Notes under the pieces: generated by a model | What the model was told of the DNA's origin: nothing | Database searches by the model: none | Seen by the model: only the letters and a program-made list of their open reading frames with translations | In this document: positions 5,086 to 5,207 of the stretch, one piece after another | How the letters are laid out: every line of letters starts with the position of its first letter | How positions within the stretch are numbered: position 1 is the first letter of the stretch | Position numbers and translations under genes: made by a program | NCBI GenBank assembly: GCA_020201305.1 | Contig: JAIVHC010000081.1 | Span: forward strand, 1-5,207 | From: Geobacteraceae bacterium | GTDB lineage: Bacteria; Desulfobacterota; Desulfuromonadia; Desulfuromonadales; Desulfuromonadaceae | DNA: 5,207 nucleotides | Direction: 5' to 3'

Positions 5086-5207
5086 ATGGAACAGCAGGCG
5101 CTCATAGAACTGAAGGACGCCGCACGCACCTATGCCCACGGCGGAGGTGCGGTACATGCGCTGCGGGATATCAACCTGCACATGGATGAGGCGCAGAGCT
5201 GGGCGAT
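5086..5207 (+). CDS. MacB/LolD-type ABC transporter ATPase, N-terminal part (runs off the right edge)
   Basis: The ATG at 5086 directly follows the adaptor's TGA (TGAATG), a layout that favours translational coupling; GGGGCAGGG (5070-5078) just upstream can serve as the ribosome site. The 40 visible codons read MEQQALIELKDAARTYAHGG then GAVHALRDINLHMDEAQSWA. The pattern 'I.L.d..r.Y..G...v.AL.dinl.' followed by 'G.w.ai' is the usual start of the LolD/MacB class of ABC ATPases, with the aromatic A-loop residue at Tyr16. The window ends just before the expected Walker A motif. Whether it is fused to a membrane domain (MacB) or stands alone (LolD-like) cannot be seen. It should power export through the adaptor and the TolC-type channel. 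Confidence 0.85.
   Translation, partial: MEQQALIELKDAARTYAHGGGAVHALRDINLHMDEAQSWA

Noticed and set aside
3514..5181. A 555-codon open frame on the minus strand opposite the adaptor gene
   Set aside because: Its product is an unstructured-looking, His/Leu/Arg-rich translation with no recognisable domain, while the plus strand over the same bases encodes a complete HlyD-type adaptor. A long antisense frame is a common by-product of GC-biased codons.
1..5207. CRISPR arrays, tRNA or rRNA genes, complete insertion sequences
   Set aside because: No regularly spaced repeats, no tRNA cloverleaf or rRNA-like sequence, and no transposase reading frame were seen on either strand.

Overview
The window looks like chromosomal DNA from a Gram-negative bacterium, probably a proteobacterium (inference). 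It holds an outer-membrane TolC-type channel, a periplasmic adaptor and an ABC ATPase in a row, Shine-Dalgarno sites of the AGGAG/GGAGG type, and sigma70-like promoter boxes. I cannot name the species.

Layout. Positions 1-127 (minus strand) are the first 42 codons of an ArsR-family repressor. It diverges from a plus-strand ArsP/DUF318-family permease at 240-1244. The 112 bp between them carry two face-to-face promoters that occupy the same DNA, plus two copies of a 16-bp motif with a TCTAGA core, the best operator candidates. Together they form a compact metal or metalloid efflux cassette: the repressor senses the ion and the permease exports it. Downstream, 1261-1471 is the wreck of an MFS transporter, readable only across three frames and stops, so the cassette probably once had a second transporter gene.

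Positions 1472-1622 are AT-rich, with no convincing gene. They hold a nested palindrome and a weak promoter candidate. From about 1690 the composition becomes GC-richer and a tripartite efflux operon begins: a TolC-family outer-membrane protein with a possible lipoprotein signal (1623-3401, start uncertain), a HlyD/MacA-type adaptor (3583-5085), and the N-terminus of a MacB/LolD-type ABC ATPase (5086 to the window end). The adaptor stop and ATPase start abut (TGAATG). These three should form an ABC-driven export path across both membranes; the substrate cannot be read from the sequence.

The channel and adaptor genes are separated by 181 bp, of which 101 bp (3415-3515) form an elaborate palindrome: a 25-bp outer stem with one mismatch enclosing two smaller hairpins, like a three-way junction. 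It resembles a REP/MITE-type repeat rather than a terminator. A second strong hairpin (1711-1748) lies inside the N-terminal reading frame of the channel gene, just before the lipobox. The most notable features are the overlapping promoter/operator architecture, the decayed MFS gene and the two structured palindromes. I did not find a clearly new multi-gene system.
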